Positions 17,413-26,774 of a stretch of DNA of 61,498 bases are shown in pieces. Numbering within the stretch: the first letter of the stretch is position 1; every line of letters starts with the position of its first letter. The notes under the pieces are model-generated. The model had not been told where the DNA came from, ran no database searches, and saw only the letters and a list, made by a program, of their open reading frames with translations. The DNA comes from Cryomorphaceae bacterium (GTDB taxonomy: Bacteria; Bacteroidota; Bacteroidia; Flavobacteriales; Flavobacteriaceae). The position numbers were made by a program, and so were the translations under genes. The DNA lies in assembly GCA_003331265.1 (NCBI GenBank), contig QOPV01000006.1, forward strand, positions 1 to 61,498, given 5' to 3'.

Positions 17413-20400
17413 TTAAAGCTGAATTACCTCTAAAGAGGGCAAAATATAAACCAGAATACTTTTTTCTACATTCAGTCCCATGTCCAACAACGTATTTGAA
17501 TATTTTTTTGTTTGTAAAATGTCCTCTTTTCTCTTTTTTCCCGTCTTAAACTCAATAATTGTATAAATTAAATCTTGTGATACGGCAATCCTGTCTGGAA
17601 CTATAATTTCTTTTTTATTTGTAAAAATTTCTTTTTCACAAATAACACTATATTTTTTAGTAAAATATTCTGAAAGAATTTTATGATTTATAGTTTTATT
17701 TGCTAGGAATATTATTTTATCCAAAACCTCCTTGCTAACATTTTTTTTATTTCTAAAAGCCTTTTCTTCCTTTAAAAATTGAAAAGAATATTCAATTTTA
17801 GAAATGAATTCATGAAACAAATCTCCAAACAATGTTTGGTCATCCTTGTAGAAACTGTTGAGCTTTGGAATATAATCTGTTTTAAAAAAATTTAAGTTAA
17901 TGTTATTTTCCAAATGAAAATTTGTTGTCTTCAAAGAATATTTTTTTATTTTTTCTCCCCACACATAATTTAATTTATCTGATTTAAATATCCCTAAGTG
18001 TTTTACATAAGACATTAAAAGACCATTATGAGAACTCATTGATAAGGTTTTTGGAGAGGATGCTATTATGTAGCTCTCATTAACTGCTCTCGTTAAGGCA
18101 ACATAAAGAATGTTTATATTGTCTAATTCTTCTTCTCTTTCAATTCTATTAAACAAATCAAGGCCTGTTTCTCCATTTTTCACTATAGTTTTACTGTAAG
18201 GAATCAACAAGTCTATTTCTTCTTCTCTCCAACAATATGGCAGCCATACCTTTTTGGTATTTGGTTTGTGAGATGTGGAATCGGCGAAAGGATATATAAC
18301 TACCGGAAACTCTAAACCCTTGGCCTTGTGTATTGTTAAAATTTGAATAGCATTTATTGCTCCGCTCATGACAACGTTTAATTTGTCTTGATTATTATCC
18401 CAATAATCTAAAAACTGCTTTTCGTTTCCACCGCTTGAAAACAAAAAACCCAACAGCTCTTCGTTTAAAAACTGGACATGAGCATCTTCCTCGAAATCAA
18501 AGCCTAATTTGCGCTGTAAAGTAATTATGGCATCGTAGAAGGAAAGACTAATGAACTTCTCAAAGGACATTTCAAATAAAATTTTAAAAAAGTTAGTAAT
18601 ATTTTCGTTTAACAAATTCTTGTAAAACTCAAAAACATCAACTGGACTTTTATTTTCAACAAAATATTTAATTACTGTTCGTCTAGAGCTTAAATTATCT
18701 GGTTCTAATCTCAAGCGAATAGCTTCAATTAATAAACTAACTTTCAATGAGGACTTAATCAGTAACGCCTCTGCTGAAATAACGGCAATATTATTTTTTA
18801 ATAAAAAATCTGCTATTAATTTTTGTTGATTTTTGTTCCTTACTAAAATACTTTGATCTGAAAGTTCAAACCCTCTACTCTTGCAATCCTTTATAATCTT
18901 CAAAACCTTTTCTAAAATAAAGCTTTCTGTAATCGTTTTATCTTTTTGCTTTTCTGTAAAGTCAAGGGATACTAATCCTCCTTTTTTATTGTTTAATTCT
19001 TGATGATTTCCGAGCCTGTATAATTCCTTGTTTTTTGTAAAATCTATATTTTTAGAAACAAAATCAAACAAGCCATTATTAAAAAGGATGATACTATTAC
19101 AACTTCTGTAGTTTCTCATTAAGGGCTTTATAGATCCTGAAATAGAAAATGGGCTTTCATTATTTATCAGAGAAAAAAACATGTCAGGATTTGCACCTCT
19201 CCATCTGTACAAAGATTGCTTGGGATCTCCGACCAAAAGCAAAGAACCTAAATCATTATCATTTTCTGCAGATTCAATAGAGTGAGAAATTAAAGGAACT
19301 AAATTTCTCCATTGAAGGGTTGAGGTGTCTTGAAACTCGTCTATTAAATAGTGTTTGTATTTGTTGCCTATTTTCTCAAATATGTAAGGTGCAGGGTGCT
19401 CTTTTATTTCTTCATTTATAATTTTGTTGAATTCTCCTATCATAAGTTCCCCTTTTTCCTTTTGTATTTTTTTTGAAATTTTCTCAATTTTATTAAGCAA
19501 TGACAAGGGGCCTAACGAATCATAAAATCCTTTTAAAAGTTCCCACTGACTTAATGCCTTCTCTATTTTTTTATATGTTTCCGCCAAATTAGATGTAAGT
19601 TCTGATACCGCCTTTTCTCTGCCAAGTGCGCTTTTTTTAGTGATGATCGCTTTTTTTTCGATAAGACGACTTATTGATTCTAAATTGATTTTTTTAAAAC
19701 TTTTATTTTTTAATTTTCCTAGAAAAATAGGAAAAGAATTTCTGGAGAACACTATTTCTGTATCAGACCCCTTTATTAAATCAAATGAAAGGTTCGCTTG
19801 ATTTTCTATTTTTTTTTCTAATTCATTCTGCTCTTTAATCATTTTATCTTTCAAAAACATAAAATCTTTCAGAGTTTTTTTGTTTAAAACCTTAATTTTA
19901 TTGTAATGATTTTCATTCTCTAGTAAAATCGACAGCTCTTTTAAATCAAAAGTTATATCCCAAGATTTTCCTTCGCTAACTTTAGAATTTGCGAAATCTA
20001 AGAGAGCTTTCGTAACATCCTTTTCTTTTCCAACTTGATTTAACAAGGTTTCTATTGATTCGTTTATCAATTCTTCTGAGTCTAAAATGACCCTAAAATC
20101 AGATGCTATTTTTAAATCTTTTGAAAAGGATCTAATTATATTGTGACTAAAACTATCTAATGTCGATACATTAAAAAAAGAATAGTTGTGAAGCAAAAGA
20201 GTTAGCCTTTTTTTAGACCTAACGACGATATCATCATAAGAAATCCCTAATTGCCTTTGTACTTCCTTTAGCATAAATGAGGGATCTTCACCATTTTTTC
20301 GATTAGAAAACTCTTTTAAAGAAGATAAAATTCTATTTTTCATCTCCTCTGAAGCTTTATTTGTAAAGGTCAGGGCTAAAATTCTTTTAAAACTTTCATT

Positions 20401-20499
20401 TTGAGAGCTTCCCAAAAACTTAACTAGATATCGAGAGGTGAGTGTAAAAGTCTTGCCAGATCCGGCAGAAGCATTGTAAATTTCAAAGATAGAGTTCAA
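17413..20499 (-). CDS. addA: AddA-like UvrD/PcrA-type helicase-nuclease
   Basis: A 1028-residue superfamily 1A helicase. Visible motifs in order are Walker A YNASAGSGKTFTLTSRYLV (residues 8-26), motif II HYLIDEFQDTS, motif III LLVGDPKQSLYRWRGANP, motif IV NYRS, motif V ILTIHKAKGLEFPVVIYPF and motif VI ILYVALTRA. The C-terminus adds a PD-(D/E)XK nuclease: the His of FGDLFHEF, then VPDRIAVSQD and the E-x-K core TIIEFKTGKK. Helicase plus nuclease equals AddA, which unwinds and degrades double-strand ends before RecA loading. The start is TTG 20499, with no ATG near; the family begins just before this NASAGSGK, so the start fits. Confidence 0.88.
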   Translation of the reverse strand: MNSIFEIYNASAGSGKTFTLTSRYLVKFLGSSQNESFKRILALTFTNKASEEMKNRILSSLKEFSNRKNGEDPSFMLKEVQRQLGISYDDIVVRSKKRLTLLLHNYSFFNVSTLDSFSHNIIRSFSKDLKIASDFRVILDSEELINESIETLLNQVGKEKDVTKALLDFANSKVSEGKSWDITFDLKELSILLENENHYNKIKVLNKKTLKDFMFLKDKMIKEQNELEKKIENQANLSFDLIKGSDTEIVFSRNSFPIFLGKLKNKSFKKINLESISRLIEKKAIITKKSALGREKAVSELTSNLAETYKKIEKALSQWELLKGFYDSLGPLSLLNKIEKISKKIQKEKGELMIGEFNKIINEEIKEHPAPYIFEKIGNKYKHYLIDEFQDTSTLQWRNLVPLISHSIESAENDNDLGSLLLVGDPKQSLYRWRGANPDMFFSLINNESPFSISGSIKPLMRNYRSCNSIILFNNGLFDFVSKNIDFTKNKELYRLGNHQELNNKKGGLVSLDFTEKQKDKTITESFILEKVLKIIKDCKSRGFELSDQSILVRNKNQQKLIADFLLKNNIAVISAEALLIKSSLKVSLLIEAIRLRLEPDNLSSRRTVIKYFVENKSPVDVFEFYKNLLNENITNFFKILFEMSFEKFISLSFYDAIITLQRKLGFDFEEDAHVQFLNEELLGFLFSSGGNEKQFLDYWDNNQDKLNVVMSGAINAIQILTIHKAKGLEFPVVIYPFADSTSHKPNTKKVWLPYCWREEEIDLLIPYSKTIVKNGETGLDLFNRIEREEELDNINILYVALTRAVNESYIIASSPKTLSMSSHNGLLMSYVKHLGIFKSDKLNYVWGEKIKKYSLKTTNFHLENNINLNFFKTDYIPKLNSFYKDDQTLFGDLFHEFISKIEYSFQFLKEEKAFRNKKNVSKEVLDKIIFLANKTINHKILSEYFTKKYSVICEKEIFTNKKEIIVPDRIAVSQDLIYTIIEFKTGKKRKEDILQTKKYSNTLLDMGLNVEKSILVYILPSLEVIQL

Positions 20500-20580
20500 A
20501 AAAAAAATTTATATCTGTATAAAAGTACGTGATTATTGCTTAATTTTATAAGGAAATTAACACTCTTTAAACTATCTATT

Positions 20581-21189
20581 ATGAGCTTCGAATTACCTGA
20601 ACTTCCTTACTCTAATGACGCCTTAGAGCCTCACATTGACGCTAAAACTATGGAAATACACCATGGGAAGCATCATGCTGGTTACACAAATAATTTAAAT
20701 AGCGCTCTTCAAGGGACCTCAATGGAAGGCTTGCCAATTGAAGAGGTTCTATCGAGTCTTGACATGACAAACATGGCTGTTAGAAATAATGGGGGAGGGT
20801 TTTTTAATCATAGCTTGTTTTGGAGCGTTATGAGTTCAAATGGTGGTGGTATCCCCGAAGGAGAATTAATGTCTGCAATAAATGATGCTTTTGGTAGTTT
20901 TGAAGGTTTTAAAACTGCTTTTACAAAAGCCGCTGCCACAAGGTTTGGTTCTGGTTGGGCTTGGCTTTGTGTACACGCTGGAGGTAAGCTAGAGGTTTGT
21001 TCTACTGCAAATCAAGACAACCCCCTTATGAAAGGTATTGGCTGTACAGGGCATCCCATTTTAGGGTTAGATGTTTGGGAGCATGCCTATTACCTCAATT
21101 ATCAAAACAGAAGACCAGATTACATTGCTGGATTTTTTAATGTTATTAATTGGGATGTTGTTTCAAAAAATTATTTAGAGAGAAGCTAG
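20581..21189 (+). CDS. sodA: Superoxide dismutase (Mn type or cambialistic)
   Basis: A 202-residue Fe/Mn superoxide dismutase that converts superoxide to peroxide and oxygen. The four metal ligands are His27 (EIHHGKHH), the His of FFNHSLFW, and Asp and His of [18 protein letters not shown]. Two features favour manganese: GGGFFNH rather than the AAQxxNH of FeSOD, and the C-domain Gln in ANQDNPLM. No signal peptide, so cytoplasmic. I chose ATG 20581 ([10 protein letters not shown]); an upstream in-frame ATG at 20536 would add 15 residues that are not family-like. It diverges from addA and converges on purF. Confidence 0.95.
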   Translation: MSFELPELPYSNDALEPHIDAKTMEIHHGKHHAGYTNNLNSALQGTSMEGLPIEEVLSSLDMTNMAVRNNGGGFFNHSLFWSVMSSNGGGIPEGELMSAINDAFGSFEGFKTAFTKAAATRFGSGWAWLCVHAGGKLEVCSTANQDNPLMKGIGCTGHPILGLDVWEHAYYLNYQNRRPDYIAGFFNVINWDVVSKNYLERS

Positions 21190-21193
21190 TTTT

Positions 21194-23062
21194 TTAATAG
21201 GCTCTTTTTTTAACTCCCTGGTAAAAATTAACAAACGCTTGATTCACAACTTTGTTTCCCCCAGGTGTAGGGTAGTTTCCTGTAAAATACCAATCTCCTA
21301 AATTTTGGGGACATGCGTCATGTAAATCTTCAACTGTTTGAAAAATCACATTAATTTCTGCCTTAATTCCTTCTTCTTTTAACATTTCTGATATCTTCTC
21401 AGAAATCTGATCATTAGAAAAGTCATCATATACTGCTTTAACTTTGTTTTTCATTTTTATCACGGGAAGCTTTAACTCTTCTAAACAATCTTTATATATT
21501 GTTTCTAGAATTCCTTTTTTATTTTCTTTAATCAATTCTAGTACCGCTCGAAAAGCAATAAAATCTTCCATTTTTGCCATATCAATTCCATAACAATCAG
21601 GATATCTAATTTGAGGCGCGCTAGAAACAACAATTATTTTTTTTGGATTAAGCCTGTCTAATATTTTTAATATACTTTTCTGAAGAGTTGTTCCTCTGAC
21701 AATACTGTCGTCAATTATAACAAGGTTGTCTGTTTTTTTTATGGAACCATACGTTATATCATAAACGTGTGCTACTAATTCGTCTCTGTTGATATCATCA
21801 GCTATAAAAGTCCTGAGCTTAGCATCCTTGATAGCCACTTTTTCAATCCTAGGCTTGTTGGAAAGCAATTTATCTAATCTCTTTGAATTAATTGTATCCT
21901 TATTGTCAATAATTTCTCTTATTGCTTGATTGTGCATATAGTCCTGAACCTCCTGAACTAGTCCAAAAAAGGAAGTCTCTGCTGTATTAGGAATGTAAGA
22001 AAAAACTGTATTTATAAGATCTCCTTTTAATCTTTCTAATATTTTTGGAAAAAGTAATTTGCCTAATTTCTTCCTTTCATAATATATTTCCGCATCACTT
22101 CCCCTTGAGAAATAAATTCTTTCAAAAGAACAAGATTTTTTCTCAGTTGGGAGCAAAACCTCCTCAATAGAGAAGTTCCCGGACTTCTTAATAATTATAC
22201 TTTTGCCTGGGTCTAGCTCTTTAACATCCTCAAAATTTACATTAAAAACTGTTTGAATCACGGGCCTTTCAGAAGCTACAACTACAACCTCGTCATTTTT
22301 AAAATAGTATGCTGGTCGAATTCCTGCCGGGTCTCTCAAGAAAAAGGCGTCACCATGACCAATTAATCCTGCCATCGCATATCCTCCATCCCAATCTTTA
22401 GAAGCTTTTTTTAATATTTTAGAGAGGTTTAGCCTTTCCTCTATCAAAGCCGATGCCATCATTTTACTGACACCCTCTTTCTTTAACTTTCGATAAATTT
22501 TTGAAACAGAATCATCTAAAAAATGTCCTATTTTTTCCATTACTGTAATGCCGTCTGCTTTGTCTTTTGGATGCTGTCCTAGTTTGACCAAGTTGTCGAA
22601 AAGCTCTTGGTTGTTTGTCATATTAAAATTTCCCGCAACAATCAAGTTTCTATGCTTCCAATTATTTTGTCTTAAGAAGGGGTGCACACTTTCAATATTA
22701 TTTTTTCCAAAAGTTCCATACCTAACGTGACCTAACATCAACTGTCCGATGTAAGGAATATTTCCATCAATATCTAAAGGCGTGTGATTCTTGATTTCGT
22801 TGTTGATTTCTTGAAAAATTTCCTGTATTGGCTGTTTTCCCGCTGATCTCCTTCTATGCACATATTTCTCCCCTGGGCTTGCGTCAAGCCTTACGCTAGC
22901 AAACCCCGCGCCATCTTGCCCCCTATTGTGTTGTTTTTCCATCATCAAATACATCTTATTAACACCATAGCTTATGGTTCCGTACTTTTTTTGATAAAAT
23001 TCAAGAGGTTTGAGTAGTCTAATAAGAGCTATTCCGCATTCATGATTAATTTGGTCGCTCAT
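21194..23062 (-). CDS. purF: Amidophosphoribosyltransferase-type protein (PurF)
   Basis: A 622-residue protein with an N-terminal class II glutamine amidotransferase domain and a C-terminal phosphoribosyltransferase domain. The catalytic Cys is residue 9 (HECGIALIRL), so an eight-residue leader must be removed, as in propeptide-type PurF. Other motifs are KQHNRGQDGAGFAS, HVRYGTFGKNN and the PRPP loop VIIDDSIVRGTTLQKS. The enzyme makes 5-phosphoribosylamine, the first step of purine synthesis. It is about 120 residues longer than E. coli PurF; I recall this long form from Bacteroidota, where a second standard PurF may coexist, so the exact role is less certain than the fold. Confidence 0.88.
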   Translation of the reverse strand: MSDQINHECGIALIRLLKPLEFYQKKYGTISYGVNKMYLMMEKQHNRGQDGAGFASVRLDASPGEKYVHRRRSAGKQPIQEIFQEINNEIKNHTPLDIDGNIPYIGQLMLGHVRYGTFGKNNIESVHPFLRQNNWKHRNLIVAGNFNMTNNQELFDNLVKLGQHPKDKADGITVMEKIGHFLDDSVSKIYRKLKKEGVSKMMASALIEERLNLSKILKKASKDWDGGYAMAGLIGHGDAFFLRDPAGIRPAYYFKNDEVVVVASERPVIQTVFNVNFEDVKELDPGKSIIIKKSGNFSIEEVLLPTEKKSCSFERIYFSRGSDAEIYYERKKLGKLLFPKILERLKGDLINTVFSYIPNTAETSFFGLVQEVQDYMHNQAIREIIDNKDTINSKRLDKLLSNKPRIEKVAIKDAKLRTFIADDINRDELVAHVYDITYGSIKKTDNLVIIDDSIVRGTTLQKSILKILDRLNPKKIIVVSSAPQIRYPDCYGIDMAKMEDFIAFRAVLELIKENKKGILETIYKDCLEELKLPVIKMKNKVKAVYDDFSNDQISEKISEMLKEEGIKAEINVIFQTVEDLHDACPQNLGDWYFTGNYPTPGGNKVVNQAFVNFYQGVKKRAY

Positions 23063-23128
23063 GGCTGTAAACTTTAAATGTAAAAATAACTAATTTTTTA
23101 AAGAGCTTTGAGGAAATTATTATCTTTT

Positions 23129-24046
23129 TTAAACAGAATGGCTTGTGAATGTTTTAAATGCATTGATTCTTTGGAATACTTCTTTTTTTTGTAAGTTTTC
23201 CATTGAGGAAGTGCCAAAGCTTTCCACACAAAAGGAAGCCATTATGGTTCCGTAAATGATCCCGTTTTTTAGATTTTCAAAATTCACTTCATTTTGTTCA
23301 GAGAGATATCCAGCAAGGCCGCCTGCAAATGTGTCTCCCGCGCCAGTTGGGTCTATTACTTCTTTTATGGGAAATGCCGGGGAAACAAAGAAACCTTCAT
23401 CGCCAAACAACATAGAACCGTGCTCTCCTTTTTTTATAACAACATATTTTGGTCCTAATTTCAAAATTTCTTCAGCAGCTAAAAACAGAGACTCTTTTCC
23501 GGAAAGTTGGACCGCCTCCTCATCATTAATTACAATTACGTCTACTCTTTTTACTATTTTCAATAATTCTTCAAGTGCAGAATCCATCCAAAAATTCATA
23601 GTATCTAGTATAATTGCGTCTGGGGTTTTTACCAATTGGTCCAATACAGCTCCTTGAACGGCTGGATGTAAATTTCCTAAAACAACTATTTCTGATGCAG
23701 CAAAATCTTCTGAAACTTTAGGGTTAAAGTCTGCTAAAACATTTAAATCAGTTACTAGAGTGTCTCTTTTATTCCAATCTTTATGATATTTTCCTTTCCA
23801 ATAAAAAGTTTTGCCATTTGAAATTACCTCAATAGAATTTATGTCAATATCTTTTTTCTTTAATAGTTCTAAATGTGTGCTTTCAAAATCTCCACCTACT
23901 ACAGAAACCACAGAGGCCTTGATTTTGAAATGAGAACATGCTAAGGCAATGTAGGTGCCTGCTCCACCCAATATTTTTCCAGAGCTTCCTTTACAGGTTT
24001 CTATTTCATCATAGGCTACTGTGCCAACAATTAAAGTTTTTTTCAT
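23129..24046 (-). CDS. PfkB family carbohydrate kinase
   Basis: A 305-residue ribokinase-type kinase. The N-terminal substrate lid has KILGGAGTYIALACSHF, and the C-terminal anion hole and catalytic base are in DPTGAGDTFAGGLAGYL, the second PfkB signature. The family phosphorylates sugars or nucleosides with ATP; the substrate is not evident. It is the last gene of a minus-strand unit purN-rnhA-pfkB, with an ATGA overlap to rnhA (24043-24046), and purF lies 66 bp downstream. The linkage with purN and purF may hint at a nucleoside or ribose substrate; this is inference only. Confidence 0.88.
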   Translation of the reverse strand: MKKTLIVGTVAYDEIETCKGSSGKILGGAGTYIALACSHFKIKASVVSVVGGDFESTHLELLKKKDIDINSIEVISNGKTFYWKGKYHKDWNKRDTLVTDLNVLADFNPKVSEDFAASEIVVLGNLHPAVQGAVLDQLVKTPDAIILDTMNFWMDSALEELLKIVKRVDVIVINDEEAVQLSGKESLFLAAEEILKLGPKYVVIKKGEHGSMLFGDEGFFVSPAFPIKEVIDPTGAGDTFAGGLAGYLSEQNEVNFENLKNGIIYGTIMASFCVESFGTSSMENLQKKEVFQRINAFKTFTSHSV

Positions 24047-24525
24047 AATAATTTTATTTCTAAATTTTCATAACCATGATCAATTAAAAGATCCTTTTTT
24101 TTTGACGCCTCCACTGCAAGTTTGTCGCATCGCTCGTTTTGTGGATGGTTATTGTGTCCTTTAATCCAAATAAATTTAATTGAGTGGGTTGGGTATATTT
24201 TTAAAAATTTAGTCCACAAATCTATGTTTTTTTTATTTTTAAAATTATTTTTTTTCCAATTAAAAACCCATTTTTTTTCAACAGAATCTGAAACATATTT
24301 TGAGTCTGTGTAAACCACAACATTTGCGTTTTTTGTTTTTATTTTATTTAAAGCCTCTATTACAGCCAACAACTCCATTCTGTTGTTTGTGGTTGTTCTA
24401 AAGCCCTCAGAAAATTCTTTGAAATATCCCGTTCCTTTTTGCTCCATAACAATTCCATAGCCGCCTGGGCCTGGATTTCCTCTTGATGATCCGTCTGTAT
24501 ATATGTATATAGCCTTATTTTCCAC
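24043..24525 (-). CDS. rnhA: Ribonuclease HI
   Basis: A 160-residue RNase HI, which cleaves the RNA of RNA-DNA hybrids. The catalytic carboxylates are in YIYTDGSSRGNPGPGGYG (Asp), NNRMELLAVIEAL (Glu), VVYTDSKYV (Asp) and the NERCDKLAVEA helix (Asp), with the conserved KGHNNHPQNE segment before it. Length is normal. The start is GTG at 24525; no ATG precedes the first beta strand. It overlaps purN by 11 bp and the PfkB kinase by 4 bp, so the three genes form an operon. Confidence 0.95.
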   Translation of the reverse strand: MENKAIYIYTDGSSRGNPGPGGYGIVMEQKGTGYFKEFSEGFRTTTNNRMELLAVIEALNKIKTKNANVVVYTDSKYVSDSVEKKWVFNWKKNNFKNKKNIDLWTKFLKIYPTHSIKFIWIKGHNNHPQNERCDKLAVEASKKKDLLIDHGYENLEIKLL

Positions 24526-25093
24526 TTTCTAAAACTTGATTAATTATTCTTGGAAAAAAATTGTGTTCCAATTTTAGTATTCTTGAGGAAAGTTCTTCCG
24601 GAGTTTCATTTTTTTTAATATCAATTGTTTTTTGAAAAATAACCTCTCCTTCGTCATAATTTTTGTTTACATAATGAATAGTGATTCCAGATTTTGTTTC
24701 TTTTTTTTCAATAACGGCATTGTGAATGTTAATTCCGTACATACCCTTGCCTCCAAATTTTGGAAGCAGGGCTGGATGAATATTAATTATCTTTTCAGGG
24801 AAAGCCTTTATCAATTTTTCTGGTATTTTCCACAGAAACCCCGCTAATACAATTAAACTTGGGTTTATATTTAAAATTTTTTCTAAAACAGCTGAAGAAT
24901 TGTAAAACGATTCATAATCTATAATCATACTATTAATAAAATATTTATTTGTTTTCTTTAAGACTTTGGCGTTTGGGTTATTACAGACTAATAACTCTAA
25001 GGAAACATTCTTTTTTTTTTCAAAATATTTACATATTTTTTCTGCATTAGATCCTGATCCAGAGGCAAACAAAATAATTTTTTTTAAATTCAA
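24515..25093 (-). CDS. purN: Phosphoribosylglycinamide formyltransferase (PurN)
   Basis: A 192-residue folate-dependent GAR formyltransferase, third step of purine synthesis. Motifs are ILFASGSGSNAEKI at the start, VLAGFLWKIPEKLI, the catalytic INIHPALLPKFGGKGMYG (Asn-His) and SGITIHYVNKNYDEGEVIFQ (the Asp lies in the YDEG loop). There is no ATG in frame. I chose TTG 25093 (MNLKKIILFAS), where family members usually begin. A TTG at 25117 would add eight residues, but it lies in a promoter-like TTATTTTG. It is the first gene of purN-rnhA-pfkB, divergent from acpP. Confidence 0.92.
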   Translation of the reverse strand: MNLKKIILFASGSGSNAEKICKYFEKKKNVSLELLVCNNPNAKVLKKTNKYFINSMIIDYESFYNSSAVLEKILNINPSLIVLAGFLWKIPEKLIKAFPEKIINIHPALLPKFGGKGMYGINIHNAVIEKKETKSGITIHYVNKNYDEGEVIFQKTIDIKKNETPEELSSRILKLEHNFFPRIINQVLESGK

Positions 25094-25186
25094 TTTAAAA
25101 CCAGTTATAATAAACAAAATAACGGAATTATGACTCTTTATTCAACTTAAACTCTCATTCTTTTTTTGTAATTTTTTTAAAAAAGA

Positions 25187-25216
25187 GTTGTTATAAGTTA
25201 AAGTTTTTTATTTTTG
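25187..25216 (+). promoter_or_regulatory. Promoter of acpP-fabF
   Basis: A -33 element GTTG (25187-25190), an 18-nt spacer and a -7 element TATTTTTG (25209-25216) agree with the Bacteroidota consensus TTTG/TTG-N17-23-TAnnTTTG. It ends 24 nt before the acpP ATG. It is the best-formed promoter in the window. Confidence 0.7.
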
Positions 25217-25240
25217 TCTGAACTTTAAACCAAAAGAATT

Positions 25241-25474
25241 ATGTCAGATATTTCATCGCGTGTAAACGCCATCATTGTTGACAAGCTCGGAGTCGACGAA
25301 AACGAAGTCGTTCCTTCAGCAAGCTTCACTAACGATTTAGGGGCAGACTCTCTAGATACTGTTGAATTAATTATGGAATTTGAAAGAGAGTTTGATATAC
25401 AGATTCCTGATGACCAAGCTGAAAAAATAGCTACTGTTGGACAGGCTGTCCAATATATTGAAAGTTCAAAATAA
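25241..25474 (+). CDS. acpP: Acyl carrier protein
   Basis: A 77-residue acidic four-helix protein carrying acyl chains in fatty-acid synthesis. The phosphopantetheine attachment site is Ser37 in [15 protein letters not shown], with the usual [10 protein letters not shown]-like approach ([10 protein letters not shown]). Length and charge are typical. It has a clear promoter 24 nt upstream and is followed 6 nt later by fabF, the usual acpP-fabF pair. Confidence 0.98.
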   Translation: MSDISSRVNAIIVDKLGVDENEVVPSASFTNDLGADSLDTVELIMEFEREFDIQIPDDQAEKIATVGQAVQYIESSK

Positions 25475-25480
25475 TTTTTT

Positions 25481-26734
25481 ATGAGTCTAAGGCGTGTTGT
25501 TGTTACCGGATTAGGTGCATTAACACCTATCGGAAATACAGTTCCTGATTATTGGGAGGGCCTAATTAATGGCAAAAGCGGTGCGGCTCCTATTACTTAT
25601 TTTGATGCTTCCCTTTTTAAAACCCAATTTGCTTGCGAGCTAAAGGGGTTTGATCCTGAAAATTTTATGGACAGAAAACTTTTCCGTAAAATGGATCGTT
25701 TCGCTCAATACGCTATTGTTTCATCAGATGAAGCGATTAAAGACTGTGGTCTTGATTTAGAAAAGGCTAATAAGGACCGAATTGGCGTTATATGGGGTGC
25801 AGGAATTGGAGGCTTAGAAACTTTTCAAAATGAAGTGCTCGGGTTTGCCTCAGGAAACGGAACACCAAGATTTAACCCCTTTATGATTCCTAAAATGATA
25901 CCTGATATAGCGCCTGGAATTATTTCCATTAGACACGGTCTTAGAGGCCCAAATTTTGCGACTGTCTCCGCTTGCGCTTCATCTGCCAACGCCATAATCG
26001 ATGGATTAAATTATATTCGTTTAGGCTATGCTGATGTTATCGTTTCAGGTGGTTCCGAGGCTGGAGTTTCCATTTCTGGAATTGGAGGTTTTAATGCGCT
26101 GCATGCGCTGTCTACAAAAAATGCAGATCCAAAATCCGCTTCTCGACCTTTTGACAAAGACAGAGATGGTTTTGTGCTTGGAGAAGGCGGGGGTTGTCTC
26201 ATTTTAGAGGACTTTGAGCACGCATTAAAAAGAGGGGCAAAAATATATGCAGAAATTATTGGAGGCGGCTTGTCAGCTGACGCACACCACATGACGGCTC
26301 CACATCCTGAAGGGATTGGCGCAACAAAAGTGATGCAAAATTGTATTAAAGATGCTAAAATTCATTTATCAGAAATTGACACAATCAACATGCATGGTAC
26401 CTCAACACAGCTCGGAGATGTTGCAGAGGCTAAAGCTTTATGTGATGTTTTTGGTCAACACCTTTATAATATGAATATAAATTCAACTAAATCTATGACT
26501 GGCCATCTTTTAGGTGCCGCTGGTGCTGTAGAGGCCATCTCCTCAATTCTTTCAATTAATAACGGTATTGTTCCTCCAACAATTAATTATCACACTGCTG
26601 ATGAAAAAATCGACAATAAAATAAACTTTACTTTTAATAAATCTCAAAAAAGAACGGTTAATGTTGCTATGAGCAATACTTTTGGTTTTGGCGGACATAA
26701 TGCTTGTGTTGTTTTCAAAAAGTTTGATGATTAG
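25481..26734 (+). CDS. fabF: Beta-ketoacyl-ACP synthase II (FabF)
   Basis: A 417-residue thiolase-fold condensing enzyme that elongates acyl-ACP with malonyl-ACP. The catalytic triad is Cys165 (TVSACASSANAI), His in MHGTSTQLGD and His in KSMTGHLLGAAGAVEA. The N-terminal RVVVTGLGALTPIGN and C-terminal NTFGFGGHNACVVFKK are standard for FabF. It lies 6 nt after acpP in the same transcript. Nothing is missing or unusual. Confidence 0.97.
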   Translation: MSLRRVVVTGLGALTPIGNTVPDYWEGLINGKSGAAPITYFDASLFKTQFACELKGFDPENFMDRKLFRKMDRFAQYAIVSSDEAIKDCGLDLEKANKDRIGVIWGAGIGGLETFQNEVLGFASGNGTPRFNPFMIPKMIPDIAPGIISIRHGLRGPNFATVSACASSANAIIDGLNYIRLGYADVIVSGGSEAGVSISGIGGFNALHALSTKNADPKSASRPFDKDRDGFVLGEGGGCLILEDFEHALKRGAKIYAEIIGGGLSADAHHMTAPHPEGIGATKVMQNCIKDAKIHLSEIDTINMHGTSTQLGDVAEAKALCDVFGQHLYNMNINSTKSMTGHLLGAAGAVEAISSILSINNGIVPPTINYHTADEKIDNKINFTFNKSQKRTVNVAMSNTFGFGGHNACVVFKKFDD

Positions 26735-26762
26735 ATAGTTTTAAATAAAAATCAACTAATTG

Positions 26763-26770
26763 TATCTTTG
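26763..26770 (+). promoter_or_regulatory. -7 promoter box 4 nt before the IPExxxVDY gene
   Basis: TATCTTTG is a perfect TAnnTTTG box ending 4 nt before ATG 26775. Bacteroidota transcription starts a few nt after this box, so the mRNA would begin at or next to the start codon, that is, it would be leaderless. No clear -33 element is visible. Confidence 0.5.
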
Positions 26771-26774
26771 TAAA

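Noticed and set aside
23256-23657. Plus-strand open frame of 133 codons opposite the PfkB kinase gene
   Set aside because: It is antisense to a complete PfkB kinase and shows only low-complexity Ser/Thr/Pro composition.
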